DNA of 56,860 nucleotides, from positions 1-56,860 of the forward strand of contig CAZDXQ010000020.1 of assembly GCA_964509545.1 (NCBI GenBank). The letters are read 5' to 3'. The position numbers and the translations under genes are program-made. Source of the DNA: JADJWR01 sp964509545. GTDB taxonomy: Bacteria; Pseudomonadota; Gammaproteobacteria; Burkholderiales; Burkholderiaceae_F. Positions 25,312-34,520 of the stretch are shown here, one piece after another (position 1 is the first letter of the stretch; each line of letters starts with the position of its first letter). The notes beneath the pieces were generated by a model that searched no databases, had not been told where the DNA came from, and saw nothing but the letters and a program-made list of their open reading frames with translations.

Positions 25312-27123
25312 ATGCCGACCTATACGCCCCCGCTCCGCGATCAGCAGTTCGTGATGCATGAACTGCTGGGTGTTGCCGAGCAGTACAAGCAGATGCCGCG
25401 CCATGCGGACATCGACGCCGACGTGCTCAATCACGTGCTGGAAGAAGCCGGCAAGTTCTGCGCCGAAGTGCTGTTGCCGATCAACCAGTCGGGCGACGAG
25501 GAAGGCTGCAGCTTCGACGCGACGACGAAGGAAGTGCGCACGCCGAGGGGCTTCCGCGAGGCCTACGACAAGTTCCGCGCCGCGCACTGGCAGGGGCTGG
25601 CGGCCGAGCACGAATACGGCGGCCAGGGGCTGCCGCACCTGCTGCAGATCGCGCTGTACGAGATGCAGTACTCGACCAACCAGGCGTGGGCGATGTACCC
25701 CGGACTGACCGTCGGCGCCTACGAATGCCTGCACGCGCACGGCTCGAAGGAGCAGAAGGACCTGTACCTGCCGAAGCTCGCCTCGGGCCAGTGGACCGGC
25801 ACGATGTGCCTGACCGAGCCGCACTGCGGTACCGACCTTGGCCTGCTGCGCACCAAGGCCGTTGCGCAGGCCGACGGCAGCTACCTGTTGACCGGCGAGA
25901 AGATCTTCATCTCCTCAGGCGAGCACGACATGGCGGAGAACATCGTCCACCTCGTGCTGGCCCGCCTGCCCGATGCGCCGTCGGGCACCAAGGGGATCTC
26001 GCTGTTCGTGGTGCCGAAGTTCGTTCCGCAGGGCGCAGGCAGCGAGGCGACGGTGGGTCCGCGCAACGGCATCCACTGCGGCGGCATCGAAGACAAGATG
26101 GGCATCCACGGCAACTCGACCTGCCACATGGTGCTCGAGGCTGCACGCGGCTGGCTGGTCGGCGAACCGAACAAGGGCCTGAATGCGATGTTCGTGATGA
26201 TGAACGGCGCCCGGCTCGCCGTCGGCGTGCAGGGCCTGGGCATCACGGAGGCCGCCTACCAGAACGCGGTGGCCTACGCGCGCGACCGCGGCCAGGGCCG
26301 CTCGCTGTCCGGCGTCAAGGCGCCGGAGAAGCCGGCCGACCCGATCATCGTCCATCCCGACGTGCGCAAGATGCTGCTGACGGCGCGCGCCTACGCCGAG
26401 GGTGGCCGCGCCTTCGCCTACTGGACGGCGCTGCAGGCCGATGCGCAGCTGCACCATCCCGACGAAGAGGTGCGCCGGTTCGCCGCCGACATGATGGCGC
26501 TGATGACGCCGGTGGTGAAAGCCTTCATGACCGACAACGGCTTCAACTGCGCCTCGCAGTGCCTGCAGGTCTTCGGTGGCCACGGTTACATCCGTTCCAG
26601 CGGCATGGAGCAGCTGGTCCGCGATGCGCGCATCAACATGATCTACGAGGGCACGAACACGATCCAGTCGCTCGACCTGCTCGGCCGCAAGGTGCTAATG
26701 GACAACGGCGCCAAGCTGCGCAAGTTCGGAACACTGGTGCAGGACTTCATCGAGCAGCACGGCACCGATCCCGACATGAACGAGTTCGTGACGCCGCTGG
26801 CGGATCTCGGCGAGAAGGTCACCAAGCTGACGATGGAAATCGGCATGAAGGCCTTCCAGAATCAGGACGAGGCCGGCGCGGCAGCGGTCGACTACCTGCG
26901 CGTGATCGGCCACCTCGTCTATGCCTATTTCTGGGCGAGGATGGCGAAACTCGCGCTTGCCCGGATCGATGCCGACGGGGCGAAGGTCGATCCGTTCTAC
27001 GTCGCCAAGCTCAGCACCGCGCGCTTCTACTTCCAGCGCCTGCTGCCGGAGACTGCCTATCACATCCGCGCCGCGCGCTCGGGCGCGAAGAACGTGATGG
27101 AGCTCGAAGCGGAGCTTTTCTGA
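25312..27123 (+). CDS. Acyl-CoA dehydrogenase (600-residue class with C-terminal extra domain)
   Basis: 603 residues from the ATG at 25312 (GAGGAG upstream). Domains: acyl-CoA dehydrogenase N (about 40-155), middle (about 160-270, CLTEPHCGTDLGLLRT binding FAD/substrate), C (about 280-450, with GGHGYIRSSGMEQLVRDARI and YEGTNTIQSLDLLGRK) and the C-terminal AcdA-type domain (about 470-600). It introduces the 2,3 double bond in acyl-CoA; relatives include DmdC-type enzymes. The catalytic Glu is probably in the YEGTN segment. The chain-length preference is not readable. It is followed by the FadB- and FadA-like genes. Confidence 0.94.
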   Translation: MPTYTPPLRDQQFVMHELLGVAEQYKQMPRHADIDADVLNHVLEEAGKFCAEVLLPINQSGDEEGCSFDATTKEVRTPRGFREAYDKFRAAHWQGLAAEHEYGGQGLPHLLQIALYEMQYSTNQAWAMYPGLTVGAYECLHAHGSKEQKDLYLPKLASGQWTGTMCLTEPHCGTDLGLLRTKAVAQADGSYLLTGEKIFISSGEHDMAENIVHLVLARLPDAPSGTKGISLFVVPKFVPQGAGSEATVGPRNGIHCGGIEDKMGIHGNSTCHMVLEAARGWLVGEPNKGLNAMFVMMNGARLAVGVQGLGITEAAYQNAVAYARDRGQGRSLSGVKAPEKPADPIIVHPDVRKMLLTARAYAEGGRAFAYWTALQADAQLHHPDEEVRRFAADMMALMTPVVKAFMTDNGFNCASQCLQVFGGHGYIRSSGMEQLVRDARINMIYEGTNTIQSLDLLGRKVLMDNGAKLRKFGTLVQDFIEQHGTDPDMNEFVTPLADLGEKVTKLTMEIGMKAFQNQDEAGAAAVDYLRVIGHLVYAYFWARMAKLALARIDADGAKVDPFYVAKLSTARFYFQRLLPETAYHIRAARSGAKNVMELEAELF

Positions 27124-27278
27124 GATGAAACGGCGCGCGCCCGGCCCGGCGTCGGGCAAGCGGCGGCCTGCGGCGCTGTCCTGAGAAAGTCGCGCGGCGC
27201 CGGCGCGCTGCCTCGTGGCCGCAGCGGCGGACGGCGCCGCCGTCACACACGGAACGTGAATCGAAAGGGAGAACAAAG

Positions 27279-29696
27279 GTGAGCAATTTCATTGTCAGGA
27301 AGGTCGCCGTGCTCGGCGCCGGCGTGATGGGCGCGCAGATCGCGGCGCATTGCGTCAACGCCAGAGTGCCGGTGGTGCTGTTCGACCTGCCGGCCAAGGA
27401 CGGGCCGAAGAACGGCATCGTGCTGAAGGCGATCGCAGGCCTTTCGAAACTGAACCCGGCGCCGCTGGGCAACAAGGACGATGCCCAGTACATCGAGGCG
27501 GCGAACTACGACGAGCATCTCGAGTTGCTGAAGGACTGCGACATCGTCATCGAGGCGATCGCCGAGCGCATGGACTGGAAGCACGGGCTGTACGAGAAGG
27601 TCGCGCCGTTCATCCGCGCCGATGCGATCTTTGCCTCCAACACCTCGGGCCTGCCGATCGAAAAGCTGGCCGAGGTGATGGACGCGAACCTGAAGGCGCG
27701 TTTCTGCGGCGTGCACTTCTTCAACCCGCCGCGCTACATGCACCTGGTCGAGCTGATCCCGACGTCGGCCACCAAAGCGCAGATCCTCGACGACCTCGAA
27801 ACCTTCCTGACCAGCACGCTCGGCAAGGGCGTGGTGCGGGCCAAGGACACGCCGAACTTCATCGCCAACCGGGTCGGCATCTTCGGCATGCTGGCGACGA
27901 TCAAGGAGGCCGAGAAGTACGGCATCGCCTACGACGTCGTCGACGACCTCACGGGTTCCAAGCTCGGCCGCGCCAAGAGCGCCACCTTCCGCACCGCTGA
28001 CGTCGTCGGCCTGGACACGATGGCCCATGTGATCCGCACCATGCAGGAAACACTTCCGGCATCGATCGATCCGTTTGCCGAGCATTTCGCCACGCCGCCG
28101 GTGCTCAAGGGCCTGGTGGAGAAGGGCGCGCTCGGACAGAAGGCCGGCGCCGGCTTCTATCGGAAGGACGGCAAGGTCATCAAGGTGCTCGATCCGAAGA
28201 GGCAGGACTACGTCGAGTCCACCGGCAAGGCCGACGAACTGATCGGCCGCATCCTGAAGAAGAAGGACCCGGCCGAGCGGCTGAAACTGCTGCGCGAGAC
28301 CGACCATCCGCAGGCGAAGTTCCTTTGGGCGATCTTCCGCGACGCGTTTCACTACATCGCCGTGCACCTCGAGTCGATCGCCGATACCGCGCGCGACGTC
28401 GACTTCGCGCTGCGCTGGGGCTTCGGCTGGTCGACCGGCCCGTTCGAGACCTGGCAGGCCGCGGGATGGAAGCAGATCGCCGAATGGGTCAAGGCCGACA
28501 TCGATGCCGGCGAGGCGCTTTCGAAGGCGCCGCTGCCGAAATGGGTATTCGATGGGCCGGTGGCCCGGGCCGGCGGCGTGCACACCAATGAAGGTTCGTG
28601 GTCGCCGGCGCGCAGGCAATTCGTCGGCCGCTCGGCGCTGCCGGTGTACGCGCGGCAGATTTTCCGCGCGCCTTTGCTCGGCGAAGGCGCGCCGACCGGG
28701 CACGCCGGCGGAGTGACGGTTTTCGAAGACGACTCGGTACGCATCTGGCGTCTCGAGCACGGCATGGCCGCAGAGGTCCTGATCCTGTCGCTGAAGACGA
28801 AGATGCACGCGATCGGTCCCGGCGTGCTGGCCGGCATGCATAAGGCCGTCGATCTCGCAGAGGAGAGCTATCGCGGCTTGGTGATCTGGTCGCCGGACGA
28901 GCCGTTTTCGGTCGGCGCCGACCTGCAGGCGATGCTGCCGGTGTTCATGCAGCAGGGCGTCAAGGGCATCGGCGCCGAGGTGGAGAAATTCCAGAAGGCG
29001 ATGATGCGGCTCAAGTACGCGCAGGTTCCGGTCGTCGGTGCGGCGAGCGGCATGGCGCTCGGCGGTGGTTGCGAGACGCTGCTGCATTGTGCGCGACGCG
29101 TGGCGAACCTGGAGAGCTATATCGGTCTGGTCGAGGTCGGCGTCGGCCTGATTCCGGGCGGCGGCGGGCTGAAAGAAGGCGCGCTGCGCGCCGCGGCGGC
29201 GGCGCAGGCCGCAGGCCAGACCGATGTCTTTCCGTTCGTGCGCAACTGGTTCATGAACGCGGCGATGGCCAACGTGTCGAAGTCGGCGCTCGAGGCGCGG
29301 GCGATGGGATACCTGCTGCCCTCGGACCTCGTCGTCTTCAACAGCCACGAACTGCTGTGGACGGCGATCGGCGAAGCCTTCGCGATGAGTGCCACCGGCT
29401 ACCGGCCGCCGCTGAAGGTGAAAGGCTTCCCGGTGGCGGGGCGCTCCGGCGTGGCGACGATCAAGGGACAACTGGTCAACATGCGCGACGGCGGCTTCAT
29501 CAGCGCGCACGACTTCTTCATTGCCAGTTGCATCGCCGAGACGCTGTGCGGCGGCGACGTCGAGGCCGGCAGCCTGGTCGACGAGCAGTGGCTGCTCGAT
29601 CTCGAGCGCAAGTACTTCCTTCAGCTCGTCGCCCATCCCAAGTCGCAGGAACGGATGATGGGCATGCTGCAGACCGGCAAACCGGTCAGGAACTGA
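27279..29696 (+). CDS. 3-hydroxyacyl-CoA dehydrogenase / enoyl-CoA hydratase fusion (FadB-like, FadN order)
   Basis: 805 residues from a GTG at 27279 with GGGAG upstream. The order is the reverse of E. coli FadB: an NAD-binding 3-hydroxyacyl-CoA dehydrogenase domain comes first (VAVLGAGVMGAQIAAH), then its C-terminal domains (about 190-440), then an enoyl-CoA hydratase domain at about 500-700. That domain keeps both catalytic glutamates, in GGGCETLLHC and LVEVGVGLIPGGGG. It catalyses hydration and oxidation in beta-oxidation and should pair with the thiolase encoded next. Its stop codon lies inside a perfect 17-bp inverted repeat. Confidence 0.94.
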   Translation: MSNFIVRKVAVLGAGVMGAQIAAHCVNARVPVVLFDLPAKDGPKNGIVLKAIAGLSKLNPAPLGNKDDAQYIEAANYDEHLELLKDCDIVIEAIAERMDWKHGLYEKVAPFIRADAIFASNTSGLPIEKLAEVMDANLKARFCGVHFFNPPRYMHLVELIPTSATKAQILDDLETFLTSTLGKGVVRAKDTPNFIANRVGIFGMLATIKEAEKYGIAYDVVDDLTGSKLGRAKSATFRTADVVGLDTMAHVIRTMQETLPASIDPFAEHFATPPVLKGLVEKGALGQKAGAGFYRKDGKVIKVLDPKRQDYVESTGKADELIGRILKKKDPAERLKLLRETDHPQAKFLWAIFRDAFHYIAVHLESIADTARDVDFALRWGFGWSTGPFETWQAAGWKQIAEWVKADIDAGEALSKAPLPKWVFDGPVARAGGVHTNEGSWSPARRQFVGRSALPVYARQIFRAPLLGEGAPTGHAGGVTVFEDDSVRIWRLEHGMAAEVLILSLKTKMHAIGPGVLAGMHKAVDLAEESYRGLVIWSPDEPFSVGADLQAMLPVFMQQGVKGIGAEVEKFQKAMMRLKYAQVPVVGAASGMALGGGCETLLHCARRVANLESYIGLVEVGVGLIPGGGGLKEGALRAAAAAQAAGQTDVFPFVRNWFMNAAMANVSKSALEARAMGYLLPSDLVVFNSHELLWTAIGEAFAMSATGYRPPLKVKGFPVAGRSGVATIKGQLVNMRDGGFISAHDFFIASCIAETLCGGDVEAGSLVDEQWLLDLERKYFLQLVAHPKSQERMMGMLQTGKPVRN

Positions 29697-29709
29697 CCGG
29701 TTTGCCGGT
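29673..29709 (+). repeat. Perfect 17-bp inverted repeat spanning the FadB-like stop codon
   Basis: ACCGGCAAACCGGTCAG, loop GAA, then CTGACCGGTTTGCCGGT. The arms are perfect and the TGA stop (29694-29696) is in the right arm. A related GACCGG-CCGGTC motif follows at about 29717-29732. In RNA this is a very stable hairpin with a 3-base loop; no U-tract follows. It probably protects the upstream mRNA or limits readthrough into fadA. Confidence 0.8.
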
Positions 29710-29762
29710 CACGCGACCGGCCTGCCGGTCGGCCGCAGACGCGGCCGCCGGCTGATTCAGGA

Positions 29763-29789
29763 ACGAGGGGGCTCGGCTGGCCCCCTCGT
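29763..29789 (+). terminator. GC-rich hairpin before the thiolase gene
   Basis: ACGAGGGGGC, 7-base loop, GCCCCCTCGT: a perfect 10-bp stem, 44 bases before the fadA start. It looks like a terminator stem without the U-tract, so it may act as an attenuator or mRNA stabiliser between the FadB-like and thiolase genes. Confidence 0.5.
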
Positions 29790-29832
29790 GCTCCCCCAGC
29801 CAAAGGTAAGGGTTCATCGTGGAGATCACGAG

Positions 29833-31029
29833 ATGAGACAAGTACAGGATGCCTACATCGTCGCCGCGACGCGCACACCGATCGGCAAGGCGCCGAAGGG
29901 CGTATTCAGGAATACCCGCCCGGACGACCTGCTGGTTGCGGCGATCCGCGGCGCGATGGCGCAGGTGCCGTCGCTCGACCCCAAGGCGGTCGAGGACGCG
30001 GTCATCGGCTGCGCCATGCCGGAAGCCGAGCAGGGGCTGAACGTGGCCCGCATCGCCGTGCTCCTCGCCGGCCTGCCGTCGAGCGTCGGCGGCATGACGA
30101 TCAACCGCTTCTGCTCGTCCGGGCTGAACGCGGTGGCGATCGCGGCCGACCGCATCCGCGTAGGCGAGGCCGACGTGATGATCGCCGGCGGCGCCGAGTC
30201 GATGAGCATGGTGCCGATGGTCGGCAACAAGCCGTCGTTCAACGCCCGGATCTTCGAGCGCGACGAGAACGTCGGCATTGCCTACGGCATGGGCATGACC
30301 GCGGAGAAAGTCGCCGCGCAGTGGAAGGTCACGCGCGAGGCTCAGGACGAATTCGCCTACCACTCGCACATGAAGGCGATCGCCGCGCAGAAGGCCGGCG
30401 AGTTCAGCGACGAGATCACGCCGATCGAGGTGGTCGAGAAGTTCCCGGATCTCTCTACCCGCGAGGTGGCGGTGAAGACGAAGAAGGTGGCGCTCGATGA
30501 AGGCCCGCGCGCCGACACCAATCGGGAGGCGCTGGCCAAACTGAAGCCGGTGTTCGCCGCCAAGGGCAGCGTCACTGCCGGCAACAGCTCGCAGACTTCG
30601 GACGGCGCCGGCGCATTGATCGTGGTGAGCGAAAAAGCGCTGAAGCAGTTCAACCTGACGCCGCTGGCGCGATTCGTCTCCTTTGCCATCCGCGGCGTGC
30701 CGCCGGAAATCATGGGCATCGGGCCGAAGGAGGCGATCCCGGTGGCGCTGAAGCTGGCCGGGCTGAAGGCCGAGGACCTGGGCTGGATCGAACTGAACGA
30801 GGCCTTCGCCGCGCAGGCGCTGGCGGTGATCGGCGATCTCGGGCTGGACACGTCGAAGGTCAACCCGATGGGTGGCGCGATCGCGCTTGGCCATCCGCTC
30901 GGTGCCACCGGCGCCATCCGCTCGGCCACCGTCGTGCACGCGCTGCGCCGCAGGCAGCTGAAGTACGGCATGGTGACGATGTGCGTCGGCACCGGCATGG
31001 GCGCGGCGGGGATCTTCGAGAGGATGTAG
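29833..31029 (+). CDS. fadA: Acetyl-CoA C-acyltransferase (3-ketoacyl-CoA thiolase)
   Basis: 398 residues from the ATG at 29833 with GGAG nine bases upstream; the frame stays open upstream but that part is not thiolase-like. The acyl-accepting Cys is in NRFCSSGLNA (about residue 96), the His in GGAIALGHPLGATGA, and the second Cys in MCVGTGMGA. It cleaves 3-ketoacyl-CoA to acetyl-CoA and a shortened acyl-CoA, the last step after the preceding FadB-like enzyme. The symbol reflects role and position, not proven orthology to E. coli FadA. Confidence 0.94.
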   Translation: MRQVQDAYIVAATRTPIGKAPKGVFRNTRPDDLLVAAIRGAMAQVPSLDPKAVEDAVIGCAMPEAEQGLNVARIAVLLAGLPSSVGGMTINRFCSSGLNAVAIAADRIRVGEADVMIAGGAESMSMVPMVGNKPSFNARIFERDENVGIAYGMGMTAEKVAAQWKVTREAQDEFAYHSHMKAIAAQKAGEFSDEITPIEVVEKFPDLSTREVAVKTKKVALDEGPRADTNREALAKLKPVFAAKGSVTAGNSSQTSDGAGALIVVSEKALKQFNLTPLARFVSFAIRGVPPEIMGIGPKEAIPVALKLAGLKAEDLGWIELNEAFAAQALAVIGDLGLDTSKVNPMGGAIALGHPLGATGAIRSATVVHALRRRQLKYGMVTMCVGTGMGAAGIFERM

Positions 31030-31173
31030 CGCTGCTCGCGTGCGCGTTGCGCATCGCACGTGTGCTCGCAGCGGGGATGTTTGGCGGCCCGCCATCGGGC
31101 GACCCGCATTTGAACCGGCACAACCCGTTCCCGGCCCTCACCCGAGGGGAGGGTGGAGCGGCCCCTCAGGGTC

Positions 31174-32022
31174 ATGGAAGATCGCCACATCACCGCAGGT
31201 GACGGCTACGAGTTGGCGGCGACGCTGTTCCGGCCGGCAGCGTCGCCCCTTGCGGCGGTGATCGTCAACAGCGCGATGGCGGTGCCGCGCGGGTACTACG
31301 CCGAGTTTGCCCAGGCGGCGAGCCGGCTCGGCTTTGCCGCCGTGACCTACGACTACCGCGGCATCGGCGGCTCGCGCCCGGCGCGGCTGCGCGGATTCGT
31401 GGCCCGCGCGTCCGACTGGATGACGCTCGACTTCGAAGCGGTGCACGCCTGGACGCGGCGCGAGATCGGCGCGCCACGCACCTTCGTTGTCGGACACAGT
31501 TTCGGCGGCAACGCCTTGGGACTGGCGCCCTCGGCGCCGGCGATCGACGCCGGCCTGTTCGTCGCCGCGCAGAGCGGCTACTGGAAGCATTGGCCGGCGC
31601 CGCGCCGCTATGTGATGGCTGCGCTGTGGTACGGCGTGACGCCGCTGTTGCCGCGACTTTACGGATACATGCCGGGCTGGGCGGGCATCGGCCACGACGT
31701 GCCCGCAGGCGTAATGCGGCAATGGTCCGGTTGGTGCCGGCAGCATGACTACGCCTGCGGCGACCGTTCGGTCGATGCTTCCGGCTACTCGAGGTTGGCC
31801 GCACCGCTGCGTTTCATTTCGCTCGATGACGACGACTACGCGCCACGGCCGGCCGTGCAGGCGCTGATCGGCCTGTACCCGGCCGCGCGCAGCGAGCCTC
31901 TGCACGTCGTGCCGCGCGAGCACGGGGCCGCGCGCATCGGGCACTTCGGCTTCTTCCGCCAGCCGCAGTTGTGGCCGCTGGCGCTCGACTGGCTCGCGGC
32001 GCAGGCGCGGAGAACGCAGTGA
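31174..32022 (+). CDS. Alpha/beta-fold hydrolase
   Basis: 282 residues from the ATG at 31174 (AGGG five bases upstream); a GTG at 31153 would add seven. The fold is shown by VTYDYRGIGGSRP and the nucleophile elbow VVGHSFGGNAL (Ser about residue 111). A late Asp (LDDDDYAP) and a His near the end (ARIGHFGFF) could finish the triad. Family members include esterases and thioesterases. The stop overlaps the next gene as GTGA, so it opens a compact block of acyl-metabolism genes. Substrate unknown. Confidence 0.85.
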   Translation: MEDRHITAGDGYELAATLFRPAASPLAAVIVNSAMAVPRGYYAEFAQAASRLGFAAVTYDYRGIGGSRPARLRGFVARASDWMTLDFEAVHAWTRREIGAPRTFVVGHSFGGNALGLAPSAPAIDAGLFVAAQSGYWKHWPAPRRYVMAALWYGVTPLLPRLYGYMPGWAGIGHDVPAGVMRQWSGWCRQHDYACGDRSVDASGYSRLAAPLRFISLDDDDYAPRPAVQALIGLYPAARSEPLHVVPREHGAARIGHFGFFRQPQLWPLALDWLAAQARRTQ

Positions 32023-32501
32023 ATACGACCGGCGTGGCCGACCGCTTCTATTCCGCTTTCGCTGCCCGTGACTGGCGCACGATGGGGCTGCTCTATGCCG
32101 ACGCTGCGCGCTTTTCCGATCCGGTGTTCCAGGACCTGAATGCCGCCGAAGTGCGCGCGATGTGGCGGATGCTGGTCACGCGCGGCAGCGACCTCAGGCT
32201 GCAGTACCGGGTGCTGGACGAAACCGCCGAATCGGCGCAGGTGCGCTGGGTGGCACGCTATACCTTCCCGCAAGGAGGTCGGCCGGTGATCAACGAGGTC
32301 GCCGCGCGGCTCGCGCTGCGCGACGGCGCTATCGTCCGCCACGTCGACGTCTTCGGCTTCCACCGCTGGGCGCGGCAGGCGCTCGGGCTGCCGGGCCTGC
32401 TGCTCGGCTGGACGCCGCCTTTCCGGCGAGCGGTGCAGGCCAGGGCGCGCGCCGGAGTTCGTCAGTACATGCAACGACTCGAACAGGAAACTTCCTCATG
32501 A
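32019..32501 (+). CDS. NTF2-like/SnoaL-type nuclear transport factor 2 fold protein
   Basis: 160 residues from the GTG at 32019, which overlaps the upstream stop (GTGA). The start VADRFYSAFAARDWRTMGLL and the later ALRDGAIVRHVDVFGFHRWA strands are typical of the NTF2-like SnoaL group, small cone-shaped proteins that bind or isomerise lipophilic compounds. No catalytic residues can be assigned. The stop overlaps the enoyl-CoA hydratase start (ATGA), so it is embedded in the lipid cluster and probably serves the same substrate. Confidence 0.82.
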   Translation: MNTTGVADRFYSAFAARDWRTMGLLYADAARFSDPVFQDLNAAEVRAMWRMLVTRGSDLRLQYRVLDETAESAQVRWVARYTFPQGGRPVINEVAARLALRDGAIVRHVDVFGFHRWARQALGLPGLLLGWTPPFRRAVQARARAGVRQYMQRLEQETSS

Positions 32502-33262
32502 GCATCAGGACCGAAACCCGCGACGGCATCGCCCGCATCGAGATCGCCCGGCCGGAGAAGAAGAACGCCATCACCGTGGCCATGTACCAGCAGATGGCCG
32601 ACGCGATCGGCGCCGCGCACGAAGACCATGCGGTGCGCGCGATCCTGATCCATGGCCAGCCGGACATCTTCACCGCTGGCAACGACCTCGAGGACTTCAT
32701 GAAGAACCCGCCGGCCGGCATGGATGCGCCGGTGTTCCAGTTCATGGCCGCGCTCGGTTACGCGGAAAAGCCTGTGCTCGCGGCGGTCAACGGCGCCGCC
32801 GTGGGCATCGGCACGACGATGCTCGCGCACTGTGACTTCGTCTACTGCGCCGACAACGCGATGTTCTCGATGCCGTTCGTCTCGCTCGGCCTGTGCGCCG
32901 AGTTCGCCTCCAGCCTGCTGGTGCCGATGAACGCCGGCTACCACAAGGCGGCGGAAAAGCTGCTTTTCGGCGAGCCGATCAGCGCCGAGGAAGCGGTAGA
33001 GATGAGGATCGTCAACCGCATCCTGCCGCCCGACGAGGTGCTCGGCTACGCCAGCAGGCAGGCGGCGCGGTTCAACGGCCTGCCGCCGACCTCGGTGCGC
33101 GAGACCAAGCGGCTGATGAAGTCGGCGTGGAAGTCGATCACCGAGAAAGCGATCGAGGACGAAGCGAGGACCTTCGGCCGCATGCTGCATAGCGCCGAGG
33201 CGAAGGAGGCGTTTGCCGCGTTCTTCGAACGGCGCAAACCGGATTTCTCGCGTTTCGGCTGA
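32498..33262 (+). CDS. Enoyl-CoA hydratase/isomerase family protein
   Basis: 254 residues from the ATG at 32498, overlapping the previous stop. Crotonase features: ARPEKKNAIT, oxyanion segment DIFTAGNDLEDF, and AAVNGAAVGIGTTMLAHCD. The usual first catalytic Glu of hydratases (GGGCE) is replaced (VGIGTT), which is more like isomerases or other crotonase enzymes. A second acidic position may lie in FVSLGLCAEF. It is therefore safer as a crotonase-family enzyme than as a proven hydratase. The C-terminal tail (AAFFERRKPDFSRF) is typical. Confidence 0.88.
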   Translation: MSIRTETRDGIARIEIARPEKKNAITVAMYQQMADAIGAAHEDHAVRAILIHGQPDIFTAGNDLEDFMKNPPAGMDAPVFQFMAALGYAEKPVLAAVNGAAVGIGTTMLAHCDFVYCADNAMFSMPFVSLGLCAEFASSLLVPMNAGYHKAAEKLLFGEPISAEEAVEMRIVNRILPPDEVLGYASRQAARFNGLPPTSVRETKRLMKSAWKSITEKAIEDEARTFGRMLHSAEAKEAFAAFFERRKPDFSRFG

Positions 33263-33319
33263 GCGATCGCCCTTGCGCGGAGCGAGCTTCGGCCGGGCAA
33301 ACCTGGACGGGAGGTGGCC

Positions 33320-33748
33320 ATGAGGCTGCGTCGCGATATCGACCTCGAAGCCCTGAACGCGCGCGGCGCGGGCCGCCTTCCGGGATGGTTCGGCCTGCAG
33401 GTGGTGCGCATCGACGAGCGCGAACTGGTGATGCAGCTGCAGGTCCAGCCGCAGATGCTGGCCCCGAACGGCTTCCTGCACGCGGCCACGGTGATCGCGC
33501 TGGCCGACACGGCCTGCGGCTTTGCCACCATCGCCCATCTGCCCGACGGCGCCGAAAGCTTCACCACCATCGAGCTGAAGTGCAATTTCCTCGGCACGGC
33601 CACCGCAGGCTTGCTCGAAACCGTGGCCACGGCCGCGCATCTCGGCCGCACGACTCAGGTCTGGGACGCCACCGTGCGCGAGGTCGCGGGCGGCAGGACG
33701 CTGGCGCTGTTCCGCTGCACGCAGATGGTCCTGTGGCCGAAGCGCTGA
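33320..33748 (+). CDS. PaaI-type hotdog thioesterase
   Basis: 142 residues from the ATG at 33320, set by GGGAGG six bases upstream. The hotdog helix and catalytic region are visible as APNGFLHAATVIALADTACG, with the Asn/His/Asp positions seen in PaaI-like 4HBT enzymes, followed by TTIELKCNFLGTA. It should hydrolyse an acyl- or aryl-CoA thioester in the cytoplasm. It lies in the acyl-metabolism block, 57 bases after the hydratase gene. Confidence 0.88.
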   Translation: MRLRRDIDLEALNARGAGRLPGWFGLQVVRIDERELVMQLQVQPQMLAPNGFLHAATVIALADTACGFATIAHLPDGAESFTTIELKCNFLGTATAGLLETVATAAHLGRTTQVWDATVREVAGGRTLALFRCTQMVLWPKR

Positions 33749-33764
33749 GAAGGGGTCGGTGCCG

Positions 33765-34520
33765 ATGATCGACATCGTTGCCCGCACGCTGCTTTTTCCG
33801 CTGCTGCTGGCGCAGGCGCAGCGCGTCCGCGCCGGCGTCGACCCCTTGCCAGAGCCGCCGGGACCACGATCAGGACGCGAGGGCCACGGCAGCGGCGAAC
33901 TGGGTCTGCTGGTGGTCGGAGACTCGAGCGCGGTTGGCGTCGGCGCGCCGCATCAGGATCTGGCGCTGGCGCGGCCGCTGGCGCGACATCTTTCGAGGCG
34001 GATCGATCGGCCGGTGCGCTGGACGCTGCTGGCGCAGACGGGCCTGACCTCGGCCGCCACGCTCGCCTATCTCAGGGCGAGTGAAGTGCCGCAGGCGGAC
34101 CTCGCCATTGTGATCGTCGGCGTCAACGACATCACCAACCAGGTGCCTCAGGCCGCAGCGCTGAAGCAGCGCGGCGAGATCGCGATCTTTCTCGAGGCCC
34201 ATGCGGGTGTCCCCGCGGTGCTGTTTGCCGCGCTGCCGGACATGGAACTGTTTCCGTCTTTGCCGCAGCCGCTGGCGTGGTGGGCAGGGCAGATGTCGCG
34301 GCGGAACAATCGCGCACAGGCGCGCTGGGCGAAGGGCTGGGCGCTGCCGCAGCCGCGCATCGCGCACGTGCCGATGGATGGCGTGATGCAGCCGAGCCTC
34401 ATGGCGAGCGACGGCTTCCACCCGGGGCCCGGCCTGTACGCACGCGTGGCTGAACACCTGGCCGAAATCATCGAGCGCGACATGATCGCGCCGCAACGAT
34501 TTGTCGAGGAGTCGCAATGA
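33765..34520 (+). CDS. SGNH/GDSL hydrolase
   Basis: 251 residues from the ATG at 33765; a GTG at 33759 is close. Block I is LLVVGDSSAVGVG (nucleophile Ser after GD), block III IVGVNDITNQ, and block V DGFHPGPGLY with the Asp-x-x-His pair. These are esterase or lipase motifs. A hydrophobic N-terminus (VARTLLFPLLLAQA) could be a membrane anchor or an uncleaved signal. The gene overlaps the following SDR start as ATGA. It probably releases an acyl or alcohol unit for the neighbouring enzymes. Confidence 0.87.
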   Translation: MIDIVARTLLFPLLLAQAQRVRAGVDPLPEPPGPRSGREGHGSGELGLLVVGDSSAVGVGAPHQDLALARPLARHLSRRIDRPVRWTLLAQTGLTSAATLAYLRASEVPQADLAIVIVGVNDITNQVPQAAALKQRGEIAIFLEAHAGVPAVLFAALPDMELFPSLPQPLAWWAGQMSRRNNRAQARWAKGWALPQPRIAHVPMDGVMQPSLMASDGFHPGPGLYARVAEHLAEIIERDMIAPQRFVEESQ

